Below, piece by piece: positions 55,352-64,000 of a DNA stretch of 64,000 nucleotides. The notes beneath the pieces were generated by a model. That model ran no database searches, was not told the origin of the DNA, and saw only the letters and a list, made by a program, of their open reading frames with translations. The stretch comes from Trichopria drosophilae. Lineage: Eukaryota > Arthropoda > Insecta > Hymenoptera > Diapriidae. The stretch spans positions 104,049,501 through 104,113,500 of the forward strand of contig CM059586.1 in NCBI GenBank assembly GCA_030407085.1, given 5' to 3'. How positions within the stretch are numbered: position 1 is the stretch's first letter; each line of letters opens with the position of its first letter. The translations under genes were made by a program, and so were the position numbers.

Positions 55352-58300
55352 ATGCAGTTACCATCCTTTACTTTTATATTATGCGGTGCCGTTACAGGAT
55401 ACATTGCGTATTCCATATACGTAATGTGGCTTGTTTTTACTCCACCACCTTGTCTCAATGAACATTTCTGCATGAAATCTTTCTTAAGTGATAAACCGAA
55501 GCTCCAATTACATCTCTTCACATCGATACAAAGCAAACCTTTGCAGCAAGAGACTGTGAAAGTCTACTCGACAGATGACTTTGACTACTCAAAGCGCCAA
55601 GACATGTATGTAGAAAGGGTGACATTTTTAACAGCTTCAATAATATTAACATATTGTCCACTTCTACATTTTATTTATGAAAATTAAAGACATTATTCAA
55701 TTTATTTTCTATAAATCAACTCTGCATTTAGCAAATTTTAAATTTTCACAGATAATTTCAAATTTTTCCGTCTCGATTATTTCATTGTAAATATTAAGTA
55801 GCTTATATCGAAGCTCGATTTAGACATTGTATGTTATTATTTAGTTTCGTGCATTTGAACCGTCATCCCAAGCAAATATCTTACAAGAATTATTTATAAT
55901 TTTAAATTATTTTAAAAATATATTCTACGATTTATAAGAACTTAATAATTGTATGTTATCTTTTGTAAATGTATTTGAACTTTAATCTTTCGTCTAATAA
56001 TATTTTTTATGACTTTTATATTGTGTTTTAAATTACTTGCGAATATTTCAATATATTTTGAAGTTCTTAAAAGTAAGTATTTGTATTTATTTGTTTATTA
56101 CATCCTGGTTATGAAAACTTACGTCTTCTTGGGGTAGTTATACTGTATTTAAATAGTTATTTTAATGTATCTGTAAATTACCTTATCTTAATTCTAAAAA
56201 CCTACATTAGTAGTATTTAGTAATTATAAGCATGTCTCCGATTCAAACAATTCATCCAGTGGCGGAAAGTACAAGGAAAGCAGACAATATACAAGTTTTA
56301 AAATTAAACTCGAACTTATTGAAGTCAGCAAACAATTGATGTATGACTGAATGACAGTAATTAATCTATTAATATACATAAAATGTATAAATAAAATTTA
56401 ACACTTTTCAATTGATTTTAATCTAGTTGGGTATGTAATTGACATTTAATTTTAGATTATAAAGAATCTAAATACAGATTGTTTCATTTTAGTATTATTG
56501 CACATTTATTAATTAGATTAGTGATAATTCCATTCATGCTCTAATGATAATTACAACTGTTATATCTGTTAGATGACAATTAAGTATTCACAAAAATTTA
56601 AGAATACCTGACACCTTTGTGTTATTGTAATTTTATGACTTTAAATGAGAACAATTTTATTTCAAATGTAATATCTAGAAATATGCTTAATTCCTTGGCA
56701 CCACTCATATTTATATAACATGAACAATAATCCAAAAAATGTTTGACAGAAAATGAATAATTAAATAAATAATTAAAAATTTACTCGACTTAGTCCTTTT
56801 CAATGGTAAAATAAAATTTATCATATAAAATGTCCTGTTTTTATATTATTTACTAACACCGTTCTAAATTAATTCGTAGAATTTTTAGTTATACCATTAA
56901 TACAGTAGGACCTCTCTTATTCTAATTAGTAAAGTTTTTCAAGATGGCGCCAACCTCTCTTATTCTAATTTTCCCCTTACCCCCACTTACTTTGCTTGCC
57001 AGCTTGTGATTCGTGGACAATATTTTTCGTTGACTTTTCGTGTGATAGTGGGAGAAGACTTGTGGGGGAACGATTAGAATAAGAGAAGCTGGACAATTAG
57101 AATAAGAGAGGTCCTACTGTAAAGGGAATATAAGTATTATGCAAATTTTTACAGTTTTTTTTTTTTGCATTACGCTGTAACTTTGTAACTTAGACCATCT
57201 AAAATATGTACATTTTTCCGGTCAAAATTCTGTCCAAACTCTGCAATGTGTTCACTTATAACAGTTTTAATTTGAGATTATCTCATAGAATTTTTTATAT
57301 AAACAACAATGATCATACTTTGATTAATACTAGTAAGGATAATAATGAGAAAGTTATATATTAACCCATTAACGCCTGAAATGGCATTTTTTATACTTTA
57401 TTATCAATCAAGTATTTCATATCAAAATCGAAGTTGAAAACAATTGAAAAGTACATATCCTATTGCTTTCAAGGTCGCTCTTCAAGATTCCGAGGTCGAA
57501 ATTGAGTTTCAGCCATCAGGAATTCCAATATGGCGCCGAACTTTTAAAAAAATTCCAAAAAATTGGGAATTATTTATTCCTATCAATTTTTTTCGAGCTA
57601 TTAGAATATTGGGATTCCATTGAAACTCTGAACAAAGGTAAACAAAATACTTCGATTTTAAGGAAAAATTTTACTTTTATACCCCACATCATTCTAACGA
57701 CCTCAAAATGGCGTCAACAATGAAAATTTCTTAGAAAAATTTCTGAACGTTCTAACTCAAAAACTACATGCTGTTATAAAAAAATGCTAAGAATGAAAAG
57801 TTCTTAGAATTAATCGAGAAATATAGTGGAATTTTTTCAGATTTTTGTGATGACATTTTGAGAAATTTTTTTTCAAAATTTTTTTCAAAATCATAATTTA
57901 TTTATAAAAAATTCTGAGAAAAATTTGGTGTATTCACTTATGAATTCTACGAGTTTTTTGTTCTTTGCAAATTTTTCCAAAAGTTAATAGTTTTTGGGGG
58001 GAAAAAAATCCTAAATTATATTTGAAAATCATTTCCTCGAAAACTATCAACTTTTCGAAAAAATTGCAAAGAACAAATAACTCTTAGAATTCATCAGAGA
58101 ATACACTAAATTTTTTTCAGAATTTTTTGTAAATAAATTACAATTTTGAAAAAAATGTTGAGAAAAAATGTCTCAAAATGTCATCAAAAAATTTTGAAAA
58201 AATTCCACTATATCGCTTGATGAATTTTAAGAACTTTTCATTCTGGGCATTTTTTTTTTAAAGTTTGTAGTTTTTGAGTTAGAGCGTCCAGAAATTTCTC

Positions 58301-61274
58301 AAAGAAATTTTCATTGTTGACGCCATTTTGAGGTCGTTAGAATGATGTAGGGTACAAAAGTAAAATTTTTCCTTAAAATTGAAGTATTTTGTTCACCTTT
58401 GTTCAGAGTTTCAATAGAATCCCAATATTCTAATAGCTCGAAAAAAATTGATAAGTATAAAAAATTCCCAATTTTTTGGAAATTTTTTTCATATTCGGCG
58501 CCATATTGGAATTTCTGATGGCTGAAACTCAATTTTGACCTCGGAATCTTGAAGAGCAATCTCGAACAGTAGGATACGCACCTCTTAATTGTTTTCAACT
58601 TTGATTTTGATACGAAATACTTGATTGAAAATGAAGTATAAAAATTGTCATTTCAGGCGTTAATGGGTTAAGTACAGTATCCTAAATTAATAATTTAGGA
58701 ATAATCCAATACGAAACTATTATTTATCCCCCGGATAAAAACTCTATTGTCAATAAAGCGTCAAGATTGTTAGGATTTCTCATGCATAATTCAAAATTAT
58801 TTACCGTGATTAGATTTCTCTACCTATCATTAGTTTGTCCAATTTTATTGTAATCATCCAATATAGAACCAATTTAGACACCTCATTATGAAGTATATTT
58901 GACAAAAATTGAAAAAATTCAATATAAATTTCTTAGATATCTTTCAAAATGAGTAATCCAATGAGGTTTGACAATCATGATTACACGAATATCGCTAAAA
59001 CAGTAAATACACCGTAACTTAAGTCATTGAGAGAATTTAACGATGTCTTTTTCTTATATAAGTCAATTTGAATCAACCCATAAGTATTGTTAAAAATAAT
59101 TTGCGAAGAACAATTTTTTCTTTTGTATAAAATCTTCCTTTTTTCTTCTGATTAATTGTAGTTTAATATTATATTTATAAATACACTATTTCGTACATAT
59201 TGTAACTAATTGTATTATGGGCATGCAGGACTGTAAACTTTTTTAATAAATAAAAAATAAATAAAATCTTTATAAACGATTTGAATTAATTTTTTGAAAT
59301 ATTCTTATTTTTTGACGAAGTGCATCTTCTTTATATGACGTTCAAATACAAATTCCAATTTATTCCTTAGCAATGACACAAATAGTAATTGAATAAATAA
59401 ATATTCTATTTGAAACTAATTAGATTCTTTTATCATAGGATATAAGATGTTAATTAAAATACAGATTAAAACGATTAAGAATTTAATTTCAAAATTATGA
59501 TACTAATTTCTAGTTTGCGGAATACTGAAATATTGGAATAATTAAACTTATGTCAGAAGTCTCTATTTAAAATTTAGAATAGGATTTTCACTGATTATAA
59601 ACCAATTTCAATCCTTGTAAGATGTAACATTTTTCATTTATTACATCTATTTAGTCCAATGGAACTTGACATTCCACGACGAACGAGGCAAAATGGCACT
59701 CTTCACATGCATGTCATCATAGTTCCGAGTAATTCAGTACATGACGGAACCTATAGAGATTTACTCAAGGTAAAATTTAAACCTTGCAAAAAGTTATTTA
59801 TTAGTTGACTCTTCCAATAGTTGAGTGGTATTTTAGGATCAGCATGTTGCTTGGACAAGCTTCCCCATTACTCAACATTCTGTTCCCGAGGCACAGACTT
59901 TTAAACTATTGTCTGAAGAAAAGAAACCGAAAGAGAAGACTGTACAAAAGACTAAAGAGCAACCTGTCACTCATTTGAGAAATAAAATTGTTTTTACAAT
60001 GATGACAGATGACATTTCGCTACCTGCGGATAATTTGCCATTGGATTTGGCATACAATATGCAGTAAGTTCTTAAAAAAAAAAGAACTAACGCTACATCG
60101 ACAATAAACATTAATTTATTGCTTTTAGCACTAAGAAGAATCGAGTTTATCTACCAATCTTGACATTTGACTTTCTACAGTCTCGACGTACTGACTTGGT
60201 AGAAATAGGACCAAAGAGTTACTCGATGAATGTTACTGTTTCATATAATCCCATTTCTGTAGGAAAATTGAGATTAATGATGCAAATACAAGAAGTGATG
60301 ACGAATTTCAAAAATCTTGGATTTTCTGAAAAAGATATCGATGAAGTAAAGGGTATATTCGTCGATACAAATGTCTATTTATTATCAGGAACAATGTTTA
60401 TCGCCATGATGCATGTGAGTAACAGCATTAAATCATTCAAAATGCTAAATTATAATTAAAATCTATTGCCATTCCAGTTATTATTTGACTTCTTGGCTTT
60501 CAAAAATGACGTAAGTTTCTGGAGAAGCAAACGGAGTTTAGCAGGATTAAGTACTCGAACAGTTTTATGGAGAGCTTTTAGTCAAAGTGTAATATTTCTG
60601 TACTTGCTCGAAGAAGTTTCATCTTTACTTATTGTAATTCCTGCTGGTATCGGAACTTTAATCGAGGTAATATTTTTGTTAAAACAATTAGACCACAGTT
60701 TTACGTATCAACAAATAGAAATGCAAAATATAAATTATTTTCACAGTTGTGGAAAGCAAAGAAAATTTTGAGAGCAGAAATCGATTGGAGCGAATCGTGG
60801 ATACCTAAAATTAAATTCAACTGGAACAAATGCACAGAAGCCGAAACCAAGACTCGAGAATTTGATGCTCAAAGTGTGCGTTACCTCAGTTATGTGATGT
60901 ATCCTCTAGTAATCGGCGGTGCAATATATTCTCTACTTTATCAGCCTCACAAAGGGTTAGATATTTTATTCATGAAACTAAGTGTTTATGAAAAATTTGT
61001 CATTAATTGACCTTTTTTATAGGTGGTATTCTTGGACTATTCAATCAATGGCAAATGGAGTGTACGCCTTCGGCTTCCTGTTTATGCTTCCTCAATTGTT
61101 TGTTAACTATAAACTCAAATCTGTTGCTCATTTACCATGGAGAGCATTTATGTACAAGGCTTTCAACACCTTCATCGATGACGTCTTTGCATTTATCATT
61201 ACTATGCCAGTGGCACATCGAGTCGCTTGTTTCAGGGATGATGCAGTTTTCCTCGTTTATCTTTATCAACGATG
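55352..61274 (+). CDS. CLPTM1L: CLPTM1L (cleft lip and palate transmembrane protein 1-like), 3' end outside the window
   Basis: Seven coding exons with consistent phases: 55352-55605 (GTATGT donor), 59655-59769, 59837-60063, 60129-60414, 60478-60666, 60747-60955 and 61023-61274. They give about 511 codons of an expected 530-540; the last short exon is not seen before 64000. The protein starts MQLPSFTFIL with an N-terminal membrane anchor (residues 8-27). The lumenal segment carries PRRTRQNGTL. Conserved blocks follow: FSEKDIDEVKGIFVDTN, LLFDFLAFKNDVSFW, YLSYVMYPLVIGGA, YAFGFLFMLPQLFVNYK, FNTFIDDVFAFIITMP. It is a multipass ER protein; human CLPTM1L is linked to GPI-intermediate lipid scrambling. 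Intron 1 (4 kb) contains a pogo MITE, a TTAA palindrome and a LINE fragment. An upstream in-frame ATG exists but lacks family similarity. Confidence 0.93.
56903..57119. mobile_element. CLPTM1L: Tigger-derived MITE, 217 bp, in CLPTM1L intron 1
   Basis: Perfect inverted ends (CAGTAGGACCTCTCTTATTC) with TA on both sides (56901-56902, 57120-57121). Repeated subterminal CCTCTCTTATTCTAATT copies and the CCCCTTACCCCCACTTAC block are shared with the full Tigger at 5585-8876, so it is a deletion derivative of a close relative. Confidence 0.9.
57365..58666. mobile_element. TTAA-flanked palindromic element (piggyBac-type) in CLPTM1L intron 1
   Basis: Ends CCCATTAACGCCTGAAATG at 57365 and its complement ending at 58666, each flanked by TTAA (57361-57364, 58667-58670). 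The arms match over most of the 1.3-kb length, about a centre near 58015, so it is a long imperfect hairpin. CCC ends plus TTAA are piggyBac signatures. The frames at 57463 and 58598 are mirror images and do not code. Confidence 0.75.
58671..59275 (+). mobile_element. 5'-truncated LINE in CLPTM1L intron 1
   Basis: Decayed frame with NKASRLLGFLMHNSK, LFTVIRFLYLSLVCPIL and IEKIQYKFLRYLS, typical of the C-terminal region of CR1/Jockey-group ORF2 after the RT. It ends with AATAAATAAAAAATAAATAA near 59250. It begins directly at the TTAA of the piggyBac-type element. Confidence 0.7.
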
Positions 61275-61323
61275 GTGAGTTATTTCATTTGTTTTAAAAT
61301 TTAAAATTTTTAAATAATTTTTT

Positions 61324-61977
61324 ACCACTTCAGTGGTAGCTGTTTAAAAAAAAAGTGGTACAGCCCTGTACTTAAGATATCGAAAAGCGGTGAAACACGG
61401 GTTCCATTTTTTCCTAAAATATATCATTTAACATTTAATTAATCGTTCAAAAAATCAAGTAATATTTCACATTTTTGTCGGCCATCTTGGATCCACCATT
61501 TTGAATTTACAAAATCTGACTTCAAATTCGGAATCAGCGACCGAAAAAATTCCCGAGTACCAACTTTCATCAAAATCAAGTAAATTTTTTACATTTATGT
61601 CGGCCATCTTGGAACCGACATTTTGAATTTTCAAAATCTGATTTCAAATTTATAATCAGCGGCCCCGAAAACCCCCGAGAACACAGTTTCATAAAGTTTG
61701 GGTAATTTTTCGCATTTCGGTCGGCCATCTTGGATCCGCCATTTTGACTTTTCAAAATCTAACTTCAGATTCGTAATCGGCGGCCCCGAAAACCCCCGAG
61801 TAACAATTTTCAGCTGTTTTCCTTATAAAGAAAAATGTGCGCCGCACATTTTAATAAATTTAGCAAATTTACAGCCGCCATATTGGATCCGCCATTTTGA
61901 ATTTTCCCATTTTGACGACCATTTTGATATACGAAGTTTCATGCAAATTCATATATGATCCATTACCATTGAAGTGG
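61324..61977. mobile_element. TTAA-type repeat element with GCCATTTTG units (A)
   Basis: Left end ACCACTTCAGTGG (TTAA decayed to TTTA) and inverted right end CCACTTCAATGG with TTAA at 61978-61981. The inside is four units of about 120 bp: TCGGCCATCTTGGATCCGCC, ATTTTGAATTTTCAAAATC, CAGCGGCCCCGAAAACC. It is non-coding and lies in the last CLPTM1L intron if the final exon lies further right. Confidence 0.5.
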
Positions 61978-62056
61978 TTAATAAGTTTTTATCCATATTC
62001 ACAATGAAATAAGAAAAGTTGTATTGAGAAAAATTAAAAAATTGACAATGCATTAA

Positions 62057-62750
62057 CCTTTTGAAGCACGGTGTCCTTTCTGTAGGACATCTTTTTGTAA
62101 TTTATTTGTTTTATTTTTCAATAACATGTTTTTAAATGTAAAAAAATTAATATTTATTATGAATTATTGTGTTAAATTGTTTATAATGATGAACAATGTA
62201 TAAAAATTAAGTGTTTTTTTACAAAGAATGTATGCTGAAAAGAAACCGTTTTTAAAATAAGACGAAACGCTGACGATCCAAAAATGACGGATCCAAGATG
62301 GCCGACTGAAATGTAAAAAGTTATTTGAAATCAAACTGAATACTGAATAATGTTACATTTTCAAGATAAAATTTATCAGATTCAACAAGTGGTCACGAAT
62401 GCTGAAATTTCATAATTCGTCTTTTACGACCTCGAAAACTGTTTACATTTTGGCGGCCATATTGAATTCGTCATTTTCAATTTTGAAAATCTAAGATTAG
62501 ATTCGTAATCTACGATCCCGAAAACTTTCGAATTCCCAGTTTCATCTCGATGAAATAAATTTTTACATTTCGGTCGGCCATCTTGGATTCGCCATTTTGA
62601 GTTTTGAAAATCGGAGACCAGATTCGTATTCAGCAACCTCGAAAACTCCCGAGTACCCATTTTCACTTCGATCAAATAAATGTTTTAATTTTTGTCGGCC
62701 ATCTTGAATCCGCCATTTTGAAATAGCTGAAAACACCTGAGTAAAAAAGG
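62057..62750. mobile_element. TTAA-type repeat element with GCCATTTTG units (B)
   Basis: TTAA at 62053-62056 and 62751-62754, with ends CCTTTTGAAG and the inverted CCTTTTTTAC. It contains units of about 120 bp related to those of element A (GGCCATCTTGGATTCGCCAT, TTTTGAAAATC, GAAAACTCCCGAGTACC). The terminal inverted repeats are short. Confidence 0.45.
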
Positions 62751-62754
62751 TTAA

Positions 62755-63630
62755 AAACTGCAAAGTATTTTATGTTTAAAAATTATATACAAATTTTTAA
62801 TTGTTCTTTATTGATTGAAATATTTTAAATACTTTTAGATTCTTTTGTTTTTGAAAATCATTGTCTTTGTTTGTTCTTGTAATTATTGTTAAGTGGTTTA
62901 TAATAGTTTTCGACTAAACAAAAATTAGTTCTACGCGTTTATATTTTGGAGAAATTCTTGAATGGTGAAATTAGAGTTCGTCGTCACGGAAAACTTACTT
63001 AACCTCAAATTAAAAAAATACTGAGATTTGGGAAGATAAAAAATTACTACTCATAAAAATTGCAATGAATTGTAATCAAAACAAATATTACAGTACTTAA
63101 AGATCAATATTAAAGTACACTAACATTAAATTTCGAAAATTCAACAAATCGTTGTAAAAGAAAATGTATTAGAGTAAATCGAAAACTTGAATACATTTAT
63201 TATTTTAATATTGATTGAATTATTTGAAATCAATTACATTATTTATTTTCGTTACACATATGGATTTTCATAAATTTATTTGAATTTGTCCTTTTGAATT
63301 AAAAAACGTTTGTATTTTTATATTTTTGATACTATTATTTATTGATTGTTGAGAATTATTACGTGTTTTATTTTTCTATACAACTTGAACAAGTTATAAA
63401 TTCAAGTGAACCTGTTTGAATCCTTCTGTACCCACTTTCTATTATTCTTCGATTAGTGGATTACTATTTGAAAAGAAATTAAATAAATTTCATTGTTTGT
63501 TATCTAATATTTGTATTTTCTCATCAAAGCAAAGACTATATAAACGCTAAAACCAAACTTCTAATGTACAGAACCTTAAAATGTTCAATAACTAATTTGA
63601 GGTTATGTATCATGAGATTGTATTATACAC
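62755..63630. other. Intronic or intergenic, no exon recognised
   Basis: I searched for the last CLPTM1L exon (YPVDxxRVNE-like) on the plus strand by eye and did not find it. AT-rich sequence. Confidence 0.45.
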
Positions 63631-63632
63631 TG

Positions 63633-64000
63633 TAAAAAATAGAAATGAATTTTACCACGTTGAACATGGGCTCAAATATTTCCCACGTTCAACATGGTAA
63701 ATTACCCATGTTCAGCATGGTAAATTTCACTTTTAATGTTGTAAATTTTCTTGTTGGGCATTGCATTTTTACAAATTTCGTCGCTTTCCCCCATTGAACG
63801 GTAAACTTACCACGTTTGACTTGGGCTCAAATATTACCAATGCCATTGTCAAATTACAACGTGTTGTACTTTCCCGATGCTTGATGTAGTAAATCCACAG
63901 TGTCGTCTGGTAAATATACAAAAATATTGTAAAAATCCTAACCTCAAATAGTAAAAACACTATTTCACACGTAGGAATATTACCAAATTTATATAAAATG
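63633..64000. mobile_element. CACTG-type element, cut by the window edge
   Basis: Begins CACTGTAAAAAATAGAAATG near 63632, like the element at 53470. It has TTACCACGTTGAACATGG-type units repeated at 63651-63720 and 63800-63830. The other end lies outside. Confidence 0.5.

Noticed and set aside
57463..58598. Two similar frames (57463 plus, 58598 minus) as a gene pair
   Set aside because: They are the two arms of the TTAA palindrome reading the same DNA.
1..64000. CRISPR arrays, operons or prophage
   Set aside because: Tandem arrays here have no unique spacers of constant length, and the coding regions are eukaryotic split genes and TEs.

Overview
The window looks like an AT-rich insect nuclear chromosome segment. 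It holds split genes with GT-AG introns of roughly 70 bp to 4 kb, no operons and no prokaryotic features, and most of the DNA is decayed transposable elements. TTAGG-type (CCTAA) repeats, insect-style LINE, Penelope, DIRS, pogo/Tigger and piggyBac remnants, and a small family of ankyrin proteins with a PRANC/F-box-like C-terminus point to an insect. A parasitoid-type hymenopteran is my best guess, but the sequence does not prove it.

Only three host loci are recognised with confidence. (1) An intronless ankyrin-repeat gene at 32.7-34.1 kb (minus) has a TATA+Inr promoter and a poly(A) signal. It has two decayed relatives at 2.3-2.9 kb and 8.9-9.6 kb; the second carries a Tigger transposon in its 3' flank. 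(2) A four-exon glycine-N-acyltransferase-like gene at 14.8-16.4 kb is intact except for one in-frame TGA where Trp is expected. (3) CLPTM1L at 55.3-61.3 kb has seven coding exons, with the last exon apparently beyond the window. Two tandem cytosolic sulfotransferase copies (17.35-19.3 and 21.8-23.6 kb, minus) both carry stops or frameshifts.

Layout: 0.7-2.1 kb decayed LINE plus SINE-like tail; 2.2-9.8 kb ankyrin copies, Tigger and a Penelope end; 9.9-11.3 kb Penelope-like RT; 11.3-12.0 kb inverted-repeat element with telomere-like repeats; 12.5 kb TTAA MITE; 14.8-16.4 kb acyltransferase; 17.3-23.6 kb sulfotransferase pseudogenes with nested pogo MITEs and a TIR element carrying a 92-bp satellite; 25.5-27.8 kb fold-back elements; 28.8-31.7 kb tandem repeats and a perfect hairpin; 32.1-34.3 kb ankyrin gene; 35.4-48.0 kb a 12.5-kb structure with 2.7-kb inverted arms, a decayed transposase in the spacer and a LINE in one arm; 48.6-50.7 kb DIRS-like element; 51.9-55.0 kb palindromic and CACTG-type elements; 55.3-61.3 kb CLPTM1L with TEs in its introns; 61.3-64 kb more TTAA- and CACTG-type repeats.

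The most unusual signal is the 35.4-48.0 kb inverted structure. Its inner junction contains a 191-bp block copied from one arm plus a 21-bp filler identical to part of the LINE in that arm, as expected from template switching during repair. Next are the ankyrin family, whose core promoter survives better than its coding sequence, the acyltransferase with a single TGA, and several elements in which satellite-like arrays sit inside terminal inverted repeats.
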